Position numbers and translations under genes: made by a program. Positions 27,005-35,571 of a DNA stretch of 64,000 nucleotides are shown one piece after another. Source of the stretch: Udaeobacter sp963725505 (GTDB lineage Bacteria > Verrucomicrobiota > Verrucomicrobiia > Chthoniobacterales > UBA10450); contig CAVRYN010000003.1 in assembly GCA_963725505.1 (NCBI GenBank), positions 248,001 to 312,000 of the forward strand, given 5' to 3'. A model generated the notes under the pieces. The model searched no databases. It was not told where the DNA came from and saw only the letters and a list, made by a program, of their open reading frames with translations. Within the stretch, counting starts at the first letter, position 1. Every line of letters begins with the position of its first letter.

Positions 27005-29957
27005 CTATCTGCTGGCAGCCTTGGCTGCAGCAACGATTTTGTCGAAACGCGGATCACCGCGCAAATCATCCCAGCACGGATTGAGAAGGAGATCGCCGTA
27101 TGTCGGCGCCATCATCCGGGAAGGGTCGCGACTTTTTCGAGTTGCTCGAGCGCGCGGTCGCGCTCGCCGGTCCATGCGTAAACCAACGCCAGATTGGCAA
27201 CCAAGTTGGACCGTTGAGCGAGTCCTTGGCAATCGGCAGGAGCTCGACTGCCTGCCGTGCCTCGCGGATCGCCTCTTCTTTGCGTCCAAGCCCAGCGTCA
27301 AGTTTTGCAACGCCCGCGAAGTAGTCCACATCCTTGGGTTTGTCGCCCTGTTGGGCTTCCATTTTCTGGCGTGCCGCTGCAAACGCCGCCAGCGCCTTCT
27401 GATTATCGCCGCGCGCACGCGCAATCTGTCCGTAAGCCCAATTCCCATCCGCAAACTTCGCAGGAGCAGCAGCAATCACCCGATTTGCCGCGTCGTAATC
27501 GCGCAGGTAAAGGACGGTCTTAATTCGTACGTCCCAAATCAAATCCCCCGGATCATACTCCGGCGGCACTTGCTCAAGAAGAGATTGAGCCGCCACTGGA
27601 TCACCCTGTGCCAGCTTCGTCATAGGTAGCCAATTGAAAGGGTCCTCTAGTGGCGCGGTTCGGGGTCCGCCGCTGGCGGCCTGTTTCCTTATGAATTGTT
27701 CCAACTCGGAGTAGCGGCGCATCTCAAAATAAATCTGCTCGAGACGGTATGCGACCTCACCGTTGCTTGGATCCAGCTCGCTCGCCTTTTGGAGATTAGC
27801 GAGCGACGCGTCCCAGCGATTTTGGTGCCTGCCAATCGTCGCGTCGATCAGAAGCGCTTCGGCATTATTTGGCAACATGCGGCGAACGATCGCCAACTCA
27901 TCACGTGCCCGGTCGTAGGCAGCCTCTCTGTCAACACCAATAATAGAGTCAGGAGCGAGCCAGTAATACCGGGCGAGCGCTAAATGACCCTCAGCCAAAT
28001 CTGGACGCAGTCGCAAAGCAGTCTCCGCAGCTTTCTTTGCTAACTCGAAGTTTTCAAGTTTGCGATCGAGCTGCGCTTTCGCGAGCGCGCAATACGCCAA
28101 GGCGAAGTTCGGATCGCGCTGCGTGGCTTTTTCGAGCAGTTCCACTTTTTGGTTCGCGGCTTTTTCATTCTCCGCACCCTCCCAATTGCTGTAGATGTCG
28201 ATCTCCTTGGCCTTTGTGTAATAGGCATAGGCCACTGGATCGGCGGTCGGGCGTTCGGCGATCGCGGCTTTTTCCGCGGGAGAGAGATTCGCCTTAAGTT
28301 GGTCGGCGATTTGCTGCGCGATCTCAGTCTGAACTGCAAACACGTCCGCGACATCGCGATCGTAATGCTCAGCCCAAAGATGTGTGTCACTGCGCGCGTC
28401 GATCAGCTGCGCACTCACTCGAACTCGCTCGCCCGCGCGTTGGACACTGCCTTCGACCACATATGAAACACCTAAAGCTTTTGCGATCTCGCGAAGATTG
28501 CGTTCCAAATCGCTTTTGTATTTCATCACGCTCGTTCGGCTGATGACTTTCAGGTCCGCAATCTTGGCCAGATCAGTGAGGATTTCGTCTTGCACGCCGC
28601 CGGCGAAAAATGCGTTTTCTTCGTCTTTGCTGAGATTTTCAAACGGCAGGACGGCAATCGACTTTTCTGACAACTGCGTCACTGCGGCTGCAGATGGCGC
28701 GATGCTGCCCGCAGCGATAGACGTTATTTTTTGACGATTGACGCGGAGCAACAAGAGCGTTGCCACGCCAGTGGCCAGCGCAGCTACTAACAAAACGAGC
28801 ACCAGCAGCGGCGGGCGATCGTATCCAGCGCAGCCACGAAGGAGTCGCAGTGGCGCGTGTCAACTCAACCTCGAATTCCAAGTTGCGACGAAGATCTTTG
28901 AGCGCCTTAAGCAGCTCGTGCGCGCTGCGATACCGTTCCTTGCGATCTTTGCGCAGCGTTTTGCTGACAATCTGCTGAAGCTCAGCGGGAGTGTGCGCGA
29001 CGTAACGCGTGAGCGGCGGTGGCTCCTTCTCAAGAATCGAAGACATTACCTCTTGTGGTGTGTCGCCGGTGAATGGCGCATGCCCGGTTACCATTTCGTA
29101 AAGCACTACGCCGAGACTCCAGATATCAGTGCTTTTATCAACGTGCGCGCCGCACGCCTGCTCCGGCGACATGTAACGAACGGTTCCCAGTATGGACCCG
29201 AGATTGGTCTCAACCAGCAACAGCGCTTCGTCTCTCGGCATCGTTGCCGGCAGTTGCTGTTCGGCAAGCTTTGCAATCCCAAAGTCGAGCACTTTCACGT
29301 AGCCGTCCGGCCGAAGCATGATGTTCTCCGGTTTGATGTCGCGATGGACAATTCCCGCTTGATGAGCGGCGGCGAGCGCACTCGCCACTTGGATGGCGAC
29401 GTCAACAGCTTCACTCAACTGCATCGGTCCGCGCGTCAGACGTTGACGCAGCGTCTCGCCTTCGATCAGTTCGCTGGCTATGTAATGAGTTGAGTGGTCC
29501 TCGCCGATCTCGTAAACCGTCAGGATATTTGGATGATTGAGCGCGACTACGGCGTGCGCTTCTTGTTGAAACCGCTTCAGGCGCTCGGCGTCACCGGTAA
29601 AGCGCAGCGGCAGAAGTTTGAGCGCGGCCTTGCGGCCCGCTGTAATGTCGGTGGCCAGATAGACTTCGCCCATCCCGCCAGTGCCGATCGATTCAGAAAT
29701 TTTGTAGTGGCCGATCGTCTGGCCGACGAGCGAATCAGCTTGCCCATTTTGAATAATCTTCGTCGCGAGACCAACGGCCGAGGTTTCTATGAAACCGGCC
29801 TGCTCGTTGATCTGAAGTCAGAAGCACTTCAACTTCACGGCGCAAGACCGTCATCGCCTTCGCAGGCCGTGTCCAGGAATGCGCTAATCTGGTCCGGCTC
29901 TTGATCCAGCGCTGCACGAAAGATTTCCTCAATCGTTTGGAACCGCGCCGGCTTCAT
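27005..29957 (-). pseudogene. Frameshifted Ser/Thr protein kinase with TolB-like and TPR domains, ECF-linked
   Basis: The start is placed at the ATG at 29957, reading MKPARFQT; the N-terminal region contains LRREVEVLLTSDQ, typical of the family. The kinase domain (29673 to about 28850) has GTGGMGEVYLATD, AALKLLP, HRDIKPENIML, DFGIAKLA, GTVRYMSPEQACG. After a frame change near 28810 come a TM helix (VLLVAALATGVATLLLL), a TolB-like domain (KSIAVLPFENLSKDEENAFF) and TPR repeats. Further shifts near 27215 and 27115 lead to the terminal LRGDPRFDKIVAAAKAASR. Additional shifts lie between 29957 and 29673. It follows an ECF sigma gene on the same strand, the arrangement of kinase-linked ECF systems, but a GxxExxY element now sits between them. 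Confidence 0.8.
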
Positions 29958-29966
29958 TCTAAATCA

Positions 29967-30455
29967 GCCCGCGAATTACGCGAATCAACGCGAATAAATC
30001 AGAGAGAAACATCAGAAAATTCGATTTTCGTTTTTATGTGCTGGGTCTTCGCGATGCGTTCGTATTCCAAGCCCGGGTAGTGGCCAAAATTTACCAGAAG
30101 ACCTAGTTCAAATCCGGTTGCGTGCGAGATAATTTAAGAGTTGCGCGCGATGCTCGTCGGTTAATGAGGAGACAGCCTTTAATTCGACGATAATCTTCTC
30201 GAGGCAGACGTAATCCGGCTCGTAAGTCTGCTTCAATATTCGACCGCGATAGCTGAGAGTGAGCGATGGTTTGGCGATTGCCGGAATCTGCTGGTGCTCA
30301 AATTCGATGCCCAGGCACTCTTGGTAAACTGGTTCCAGAAATCCGCAGCCCTTCTCGTTGTACACCTCAAAGCAGGCGCCAATAATCGCGAAGCTCTCTT
30401 TCTTGTAAACGATTTCCGTCATGCTTATTCGCGTTAATTCGCGTGATTCGCGGGC
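29967..30455 (-). mobile_element. GxxExxY gene bounded by 31-nt inverted repeats
   Basis: The 31 bases at 29967-29997 and 30425-30455 are inverted copies with two mismatches, built from cgcgaat words. They abut the GxxExxY gene almost exactly: the left repeat ends one base past its stop, the right repeat starts two bases before its ATG. The right repeat also encodes the last residues and stop of the ECF sigma gene, and the left one lies nine bases before the kinase start. This is the geometry of a compact mobile unit inserted between sigma and kinase. No transposase is present, so mobilisation would be in trans or by an unknown mechanism. Confidence 0.65.
29999..30422 (-). pseudogene. GxxExxY family protein, one frameshift near the C terminus
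   Basis: The start is MTEIVYKKESFAIIGACFEV. The family signature G-x-x-E-x-x-Y appears as GFLEPVYQECL, followed by the PD-(D/E)XK-like core YEPDYVCLEKIIVELKAVSS and LTDEHRAQLLNYL. The open frame stops at ARNRI. A one-base shift near 30118 restores ATGFELGLLVNFGHYPGLEY and ERIAKTQHIKTKIEFSD, ending at 29999. GxxExxY proteins are small, common in Verrucomicrobia, Planctomycetes and others, often in mobile or repeat contexts, and of unproven function; the core resembles nucleases. Confidence 0.8.
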
Positions 30456-31027
30456 GCGTCGTGCAATTCCGTGTACAGCCATGCCTTGGCAAATCTCCAG
30501 TCGCGCCTCACCGTGACAGTTGAAATCTTGAGCACTTCTGCCATCTCGTCATAGTTGAGCCCGCCAAAATATTTCAGCTCGACTACTTGCGCTTTTCTTG
30601 AGTCGAGTGTGGCCAGTCTTTCCAGTGCCTCGTGCAGATCGACAATTTCTCTTGATTCCCCCGGTGAGACAATTGCTGCTTCGTCCAATTCTACCTTGAC
30701 CGCGCCGCCGCCGCGCTTTTCGGATCGCTGACTCCTTGCGTAGCTAACCAGGATCTGGCGCATCGCCCGGGCAGCCACGGCAAAGAAGTGTGCGCGGTTC
30801 TGCCAGCGTGGATGGGTTTGGTCGGCCAGGCGCAGATAAGCCTCGTTAACCAGCGCTGTCGTTTGCAGTGTGTGGTCGGGACGTTCTCCGCCCATCTGAC
30901 GATGGGCAAGGCGTCGCAGTTCCTCATAGACGAGCGGAGTTAATTCCGCGAGCGCAGCATCGTCCCCTTGACTCCATCGCGCCAAGAGCTCGGTCACTCT
31001 CTGCTGAGAGACCGAAGGCGCATCCAT
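30434..31027 (-). CDS. ECF-type RNA polymerase sigma factor (TIGR02999/Sigma70_ECF-like)
   Basis: 197 residues. Region 2 is seen in EELRRLAHRQMGGERPDHTL, LVNEAYLRLADQTHPRWQNR and AHFFAVAARAMRQILVSYAR. Region 4 is LERLATLDSRKAQVVELKYF, GGLNYDEMAEVLKISTVTVR. This is the subfamily common in Planctomycetes, Acidobacteria and Verrucomicrobia that pairs with Ser/Thr kinases rather than classical anti-sigma factors; the frameshifted kinase lies just downstream. The final residues DAPANHAN and the stop codon are encoded by the right inverted repeat of the GxxExxY element, so the native C terminus was altered. A truncated copy of its 5' end lies at 32290-32389. Confidence 0.92.
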   Translation of the reverse strand: MDAPSVSQQRVTELLARWSQGDDAALAELTPLVYEELRRLAHRQMGGERPDHTLQTTALVNEAYLRLADQTHPRWQNRAHFFAVAARAMRQILVSYARSQRSEKRGGGAVKVELDEAAIVSPGESREIVDLHEALERLATLDSRKAQVVELKYFGGLNYDEMAEVLKISTVTVRRDWRFAKAWLYTELHDAPANHAN

Positions 31028-31078
31028 AACCTCTTTTTAGCCTACCACCCGAGACAGTTTCTGCACGCGGAAGCGTCT

Positions 31079-31133
31079 TCTCACGGACCTCATCAAATCA
31101 ATTGGTGTGAATTCGTGAAATTCGTGTCTCAAA
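31079..31133. repeat. 55-base insertion flanked by a 7-base direct repeat
   Basis: Compared with the duplicated upstream region near 32420-32450, this copy has 55 extra bases bounded by agcgtct on both sides (31072-31078 and 31134-31140), where the other copy has a single agcgt. The insert contains gaattcgtgaaattcgtg words. The arrangement looks like a small insertion with target duplication. Confidence 0.6.
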
Positions 31134-31139
31134 AGCGTC

Positions 31140-31232
31140 TCCGAAAAAAATTTCAATTCAGATGATCACTTTGATCGCTCTTTCGCGCCTTACCGCAATG
31201 GAAACCAAACAACCAAAAAGAAAGGAAAAACA
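31140..31232 (+). promoter_or_regulatory. Conserved leader upstream of the propeller gene
   Basis: Contains a block, from caattcagatgatcacttt through the ctctttcgcgcctta word, that is nearly identical to the block before the haloperoxidase gene at about 32458-32540. A GAAAGGA ribosome binding site follows, close to the ATG at 31233. The shared leader suggests co-regulation, possibly by the adjacent ECF sigma, but no promoter consensus can be assigned. Confidence 0.45.
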
Positions 31233-32253
31233 ATGAAACCACTAACTCACTTCAAAAAAACAATACATTCTGTCGGACACATATTCCTGAGTCTTGGCGC
31301 GATCTTCGCGTTAGCAATAACCGCTCACGCCCAGAACCTCTACGTCTCCGCTAACCGCGCCCCGGATCGCACAAAATCTTCGAGTTCACGCCGGATGGGA
31401 CGCAGAGCATCTACGCTTCGGGCTAGATAACCCTCGAGGCCTGGGCTTTGACAGCATCGGCAATCTTTTCGCGGCGCACAGCCAAGGAGCCCGGCGACAT
31501 CGACATTGGGAGAGTGCTAAAATTTAACCTGCGCAACCATGTCAGCACTTTTGGCAGCGCTGTTAATTTTCAGTTTGAAGGGCTAGCCGTAGACATGCGG
31601 CGGGCAATGCCTACGTCATGGCGGACAGACGAAAATAGTCCCACAGCGGCCAGCACTATCTTCAAGTTCACACCAAATGGAGACCGAATCTTCGGCTCGA
31701 TTCCCGGGACGCCGGATGCTACGCAAGTCAAAGCTGGGGCCTGGCTTTCGACAGCGCGGGCAATCTCTATGCAGCCGACGTGCTGTGGATCTGGCACAGC
31801 AACGATCCTTATGAATTCGCTCCAAATGGAACCCGCACCGTTTTCGTCGGGCCATGCGAGTTTGCTGAGGGCGAGTATCCCGTGGGCTTGGCCTTCGATA
31901 GCAGCGGCAATCTGTTCGTTTCCATCGAAACATTTAGCGATCCGGGAGCCGACTCGATTGTTTATTTCACTCCGATGGGCGTGAAGAGCACCTTCGCTAC
32001 CGGCCTAACTATTCCTCGGGGCCTGGCCTTTGACAGCTCGGGCAATCTCTTTGTAGCCGAGGCAAATGCGATTCCGGACGGCGATATCTTGAAGTTCCCT
32101 CCTGGCGGAGGTCTCGCCGACCGTTTTTGCCTCCGGCTTCGGCCGCCCGGAATTCCTCACCTTCGGGCCGCCGCGATAACTCACGTAATTGCGCCGCGCT
32201 GCAATCTTTTTTGCAACGCGGCGCAAAATTTAAGTAGCCGACATCGATCCTGA
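31233..32253 (+). pseudogene. Secreted NHL/SMP-30-like beta-propeller protein, frameshifted
   Basis: The signal peptide is MKPLTHFKKTIHSVGHIFLS then LGAIFALAITAHAQ. Propeller blades recur with the pattern GLAFDSSGNLFVA (ARGLGFDSIGNLFAA, LAFDSAGNLYAAD, VGLAFDSSGNLFVSIE, RGLAFDSSGNLFVAE), each followed by an FTPNG/FAPNGTR-type strand. The blades fall in three frames, with breaks near 31370, 31480, 31600 and 31730. The last blade runs out after GDILKFPPGGGLADRF into a hairpin-bearing tail. The intact form would be periplasmic or secreted. Its upstream region is a diverged copy of the one before the haloperoxidase gene. Confidence 0.7.
32189..32224. terminator. Strong GC hairpin after the propeller gene
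   Basis: gcgccgcgctgcaa pairs with ttgcaacgcggcgc around a T-rich loop. There is no long U-tract after the stem on the plus strand, so rho-independent termination is uncertain; it could be a repeat element. Confidence 0.4.
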
Positions 32254-32289
32254 GGAACCTCTTGTCCAGCGGCGACCTGATTGGCGCTG

Positions 32290-32389
32290 AGACGATCGGC
32301 ACTAATTGCGCGAGCGCAGCATCGTCGCCATCACTCCATCGAACTAGGAGATCGGTGACTCTCTGCTGAGAGACCGAAGGAGCATCCAT
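32290..32389 (-). pseudogene. Truncated 5' copy of the ECF sigma gene
   Basis: Reads MDAPSVSQQRVTDLLVRWSD then GDDAALAQLVPIV, matching the first 33 residues of the intact sigma factor at 31027 with a few substitutions, then loses similarity. It sits upstream of and divergent from the haloperoxidase gene just as the intact sigma sits relative to the propeller gene, so the whole sigma-start/leader/signal-peptide block was duplicated. Confidence 0.75.
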
Positions 32390-32540
32390 AACCTGTTCTT
32401 CACAGGCTACCAAGCTCAAACAGTTCCTGCATGCCGAAAGCGTCCCCGAAAAAATTCTCAATTCAGATGATCACTTTGATCGCTCTTTCGCGCCTTATCG
32501 CGATGGAAGCCAAACAACGAAACCAAAGAAAGGAACAACC

Positions 32541-33870
32541 ATGAATCCACTGACTCAGTTCAAAAAAATACGAATTCTACCACTTCTCATCGCACTAGCG
32601 CTCGCCGCGCTCGCGCCCACGGCCGCGCGTGCGAACGCCGTCACCGACTGGAATCTGATTGCGTCGAATGCAATTGTCGTTACTGCGGGGCAGCCGCCGC
32701 CAGCGTCGGCGCTGAGCTTCGCGATGGTGCAGGGTGCGGTCTATGACGCGGTTAACGCGATTGACCGTGGCTACCAGCCGTACCTCCCAGAGCCTACATC
32801 AAATCCGACGGACTCGAAGGAAGCAGCCGCGGTAACGGCTGCCTACCGTGTCCTAGTAGGCTTTCCTGATCTTCCCGGTCTCTTTCCCGCACAGCAACCA
32901 ACGCTGCAACCGATCTACGACAACTACATCGCTGGCCTGCCTGACAACCCGCCGGGATCGAGAGCTAATGGGGTCATTATTGGCGAGGCGACAGCGAGGA
33001 CAATGCTCACCAACCGGCTGAACGACGGACGCTTCGGCCCGCCACCGACGCTGTACCCGCCGGCGCCGGGCATCTGGCGTCCGACACCGCCGAACTTCGC
33101 GAACGATCCTTCGCCGTGGGTCGGGAACGTGCGACCGTTCCTCGCTCCCAAGCGCAGCGATGCTCCGCACCGATGGGCCAAACGCACTCACCAGTAACAA
33201 ATACGCGGAGGACTTTAACGAGGTCAAGGAGGTCGGATCACTCACGAGCACGACTCGCACACCAGACCAGACCGATGCTGCGATCTTTTGGCAGGACCAT
33301 GCCCACGCGCTCTTTAACCGGATCTTTCGCACGCTGGCCGTCAGCCAGCAGCTGGACATCGTTGACAGCGCGCGCCTGTTTGCAATGGAGAACCTGGCTG
33401 GGGCTGATGCCTCCATTGGCTGTTGGAACGACAAGTATTACTGGCAGTTCTGGCGGGCGATCACCGCGATCCGCGAGGCCGACACTGACGGCAACCCGAA
33501 CACCCAGGCCGACCCGACATGGCTGCCGCTGTTCGATCCATCGACACCAGTCTGCAACCCGCCGCCGCTCTTCACGCCGCCCTTCCCCGACCACCCATCG
33601 GGGCACGCATCCAACACCGGTGCATTCGTGCACACGCTCCAGAACTTCTTCGGCAAAGACAAGATCGCTGTCACCGCCTTCAGCAACAAATCCTGCACCA
33701 CGCGGAGCTTCGAGCGCTTCTCGGATATCCTGAGCGAAGTTATCGACGCGCGGGTCTGGGCCGGCATCCACTTCCGCACCGCCGACGAGCAGGGAGCCAA
33801 GCTCGGCAAGAAGGTCGCCCACTACCTCAAGCAGCACTACTTCCAGCCGGTCCACGGACATCGACGATAG
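32541..33870 (+). pseudogene. Vanadium-dependent haloperoxidase / PAP2-like secreted protein, one frameshift
   Basis: The signal peptide is MNPLTQFKKIRILPLLIALA then LAALAPTAARA. The N-terminal helical part is AVTDWNLIASNAIVVTAGQP, MVQGAVYDAVNAID. The C-terminal half holds the oxyanion-binding site: KYYWQFWRAITAIRE, FPDHPSGHASNTGAF, and R-x(5)-H in IDARVWAGIHFRTADEQG. These match vanadium chloroperoxidase-type enzymes, which oxidise halides with peroxide; phosphatase activity is an alternative. A one-base shift near 33150-33165, in PFL..PSAAMLRTDGPNALT, splits the gene into two open frames. It has a good GAAAGGA site before the ATG and the duplicated leader shared with the propeller gene. Confidence 0.85.
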
Positions 33871-34084
33871 ACATCATTTCAAAACCCGTATCGAAAATCC
33901 AACGTCCCAGCGGATATTCTTGCTAAACCGCTGGGACGACCTTTCCAAAATTCGCGATTAGGCTGGCGTGTGCGTCCACTGTGCGCACACCTTGATGTGC
34001 TTCGGTCAATCGACAATCTGACTAGAGACCGAGACACGCGTCTTCCTTGCGCGACACTTATAGTATCGGTAACCTGACAAAACC

Positions 34085-35125
34085 ATGCGCTTCCGTACTT
34101 ACAAAAATACCGATCTGACGGTGAGCGAAGTCGGCTTTGGGTTGTGGACGATTTCAACCGGGTGGTGGGGAAATTTCACCGAGGGCGAAGCGATCGCACT
34201 CATGCACAAGGCGTTCGACCTCGGTATCACGCTGTTCGATGCGGCTGATACTTACGGAAACGGGTTAAGCGAAGAGTTGATCGCGAAGGCGTTTCCGAAT
34301 CAGCGGGATGAAATCGTGATCGCGACCAAGGTCGGCTACGATTTTGTTCATCACGGTGAGGCACGCGGCCGCGGTCAGCGGGAAATTCCGCAGGATTTTT
34401 CTCCGGAAGCAGTCACGCGCGCGACGGACGCTGCGCTGAATCGATTGAAGACAGACCGCATCGATCTGCTCCAACTGCACAACATTCGGATGGAGCAGGT
34501 TTATGATGATGCATTGTGGACGACTCTCGAAAAATTAAAGAGCGAAGGAAAGGTTCGATTTTACGGCATCGCGCTGGGGCCGGCGATCGGCTGGCTATAT
34601 GAGGGAATGAATTGCATTCGCGAACGCAACATGACGAGCGTGCAACACATCTACAACATGCTGGAGCAACATCCCGGACGCGCATTTCACGAAGCTGCGA
34701 CCGACGCCGGCAAAGACACAATGTTCCTCATCCGAGTGACTCATTCGTCTGGAATGCTCGAGGGAAAATACACCGCTGAAACGACCTTTCCGCCGACCGA
34801 TCATCGCAGCCATCGTCCGCGCAGTTGGCTCCTCAACGGAATCAAAAAGATTGAGCAATTGCGGTTCCTCGAAAATTCCGAGCGCACGCTTGGTCAGGCG
34901 GCATTGCTATGGCTGCTCGCTGACGATCGCGTGGCTTCAACCCTGCCGAACATCTATAACGAAGACCAGCTTATCGAATTCGCCAAGGCACCAGAATGTC
35001 CGCCGCTCACAGCCGACGATATGGCAAAGATCGCCGAACTTTATTCCGACAACTTCGGCATCGAAGAAGAACCGCCCAAGTTCAAGGGAACAATGGAGCT
35101 CCCGAAAGAAACAGCAGCGGCATAA
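34085..35125 (+). CDS. Aldo/keto reductase
   Basis: 346 residues, TIM-barrel NADPH oxidoreductase. Early motif SEVGFGLWTISTGWWGNFTE; catalytic Asp/Tyr in LFDAADTYGNGLSEELI; catalytic Lys in EIVIATKVGYDF; DRIDLLQLHNIRMEQVYDDA carries the conserved His. C-terminal cofactor loop ALLWLLADDRVASTLPNIYN. The substrate is unknown. No operon partner. The last codons (MELPKETAAA) are repeated twice more downstream together with a palindromic element, indicating tandem duplication of the gene's end. Confidence 0.93.
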   Translation: MRFRTYKNTDLTVSEVGFGLWTISTGWWGNFTEGEAIALMHKAFDLGITLFDAADTYGNGLSEELIAKAFPNQRDEIVIATKVGYDFVHHGEARGRGQREIPQDFSPEAVTRATDAALNRLKTDRIDLLQLHNIRMEQVYDDALWTTLEKLKSEGKVRFYGIALGPAIGWLYEGMNCIRERNMTSVQHIYNMLEQHPGRAFHEAATDAGKDTMFLIRVTHSSGMLEGKYTAETTFPPTDHRSHRPRSWLLNGIKKIEQLRFLENSERTLGQAALLWLLADDRVASTLPNIYNEDQLIEFAKAPECPPLTADDMAKIAELYSDNFGIEEEPPKFKGTMELPKETAAA

Positions 35126-35484
35126 CGAATCGCCCGCAACCTCCCCACCGTGTCATCCCGAACAGAGTGAGGGACCTCACAATCGAAGCGACGGGCATGC
35201 AAGCTGGAGGGGTGTGACCATTCACCTTTCGAGAGATCCTTCGCTCCGCTCAGGATGACAATCGGGACAATGGAGCTCCCGAAAGAAACGGCCGCGGCGT
35301 AAAAGGGCGCGCCACACCCAAAACCGGGTCATCCCGATCCCGCAGGCGCGGGAGAGGGACCTCACAATTGGAGCGACGGGCACGCAAGCTGGAGGGGTGT
35401 GATCATTCATCGTTTGTGAGATCCTTCGCTCCGCTCAGGATGACAAAGGGAATGGAGCTGCCGAAGGAAACGGCTGTTGCGTAG
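35090..35484. repeat. Three-fold tandem repeat of the reductase 3' end plus palindrome
   Basis: The last ~36 bases of the reductase gene, encoding MELPKETAAA and the stop, recur at about 35267-35302 and again at about 35450-35484, with synonymous and small changes. Between them are two copies of a GTCATCCC...GGATGAC element (35152-35259 and 35328-35444). The unit is about 180 bases. The second copy has an extra palindrome (gatcccgcaggcgcgggaga). Confidence 0.8.
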
Positions 35485-35491
35485 GATTCGA

Positions 35492-35559
35492 ATTGTAGGG
35501 CAGGCGCTCCGCCTGCCAAGACGACCCGGCGACGGCAACCGAAGCGGTTGCCCTACAAT
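35492..35559. repeat. TGTAG-family palindromic element (intergenic)
   Basis: Ends are attgtagggca and tgccctacaat, with two inner hairpins (caggcgctccgcctg; gcaaccgaagcggttgc). It lies just before the stop of mrdA and after the tandem reductase tail, so it may also act as a transcript end. Confidence 0.75.
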
Positions 35560-35571
35560 CCAAGCGCAGGC

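Noticed and set aside
33238..33861. Minus-strand 207-residue frame opposite the haloperoxidase gene
   Set aside because: Antisense shadow; the opposite strand carries conserved haloperoxidase motifs.
35152..35444. Possible CRISPR-like array
   Set aside because: Repeats are palindromic elements with conserved gene-tail sequence between them, not short spacers of unique sequence.
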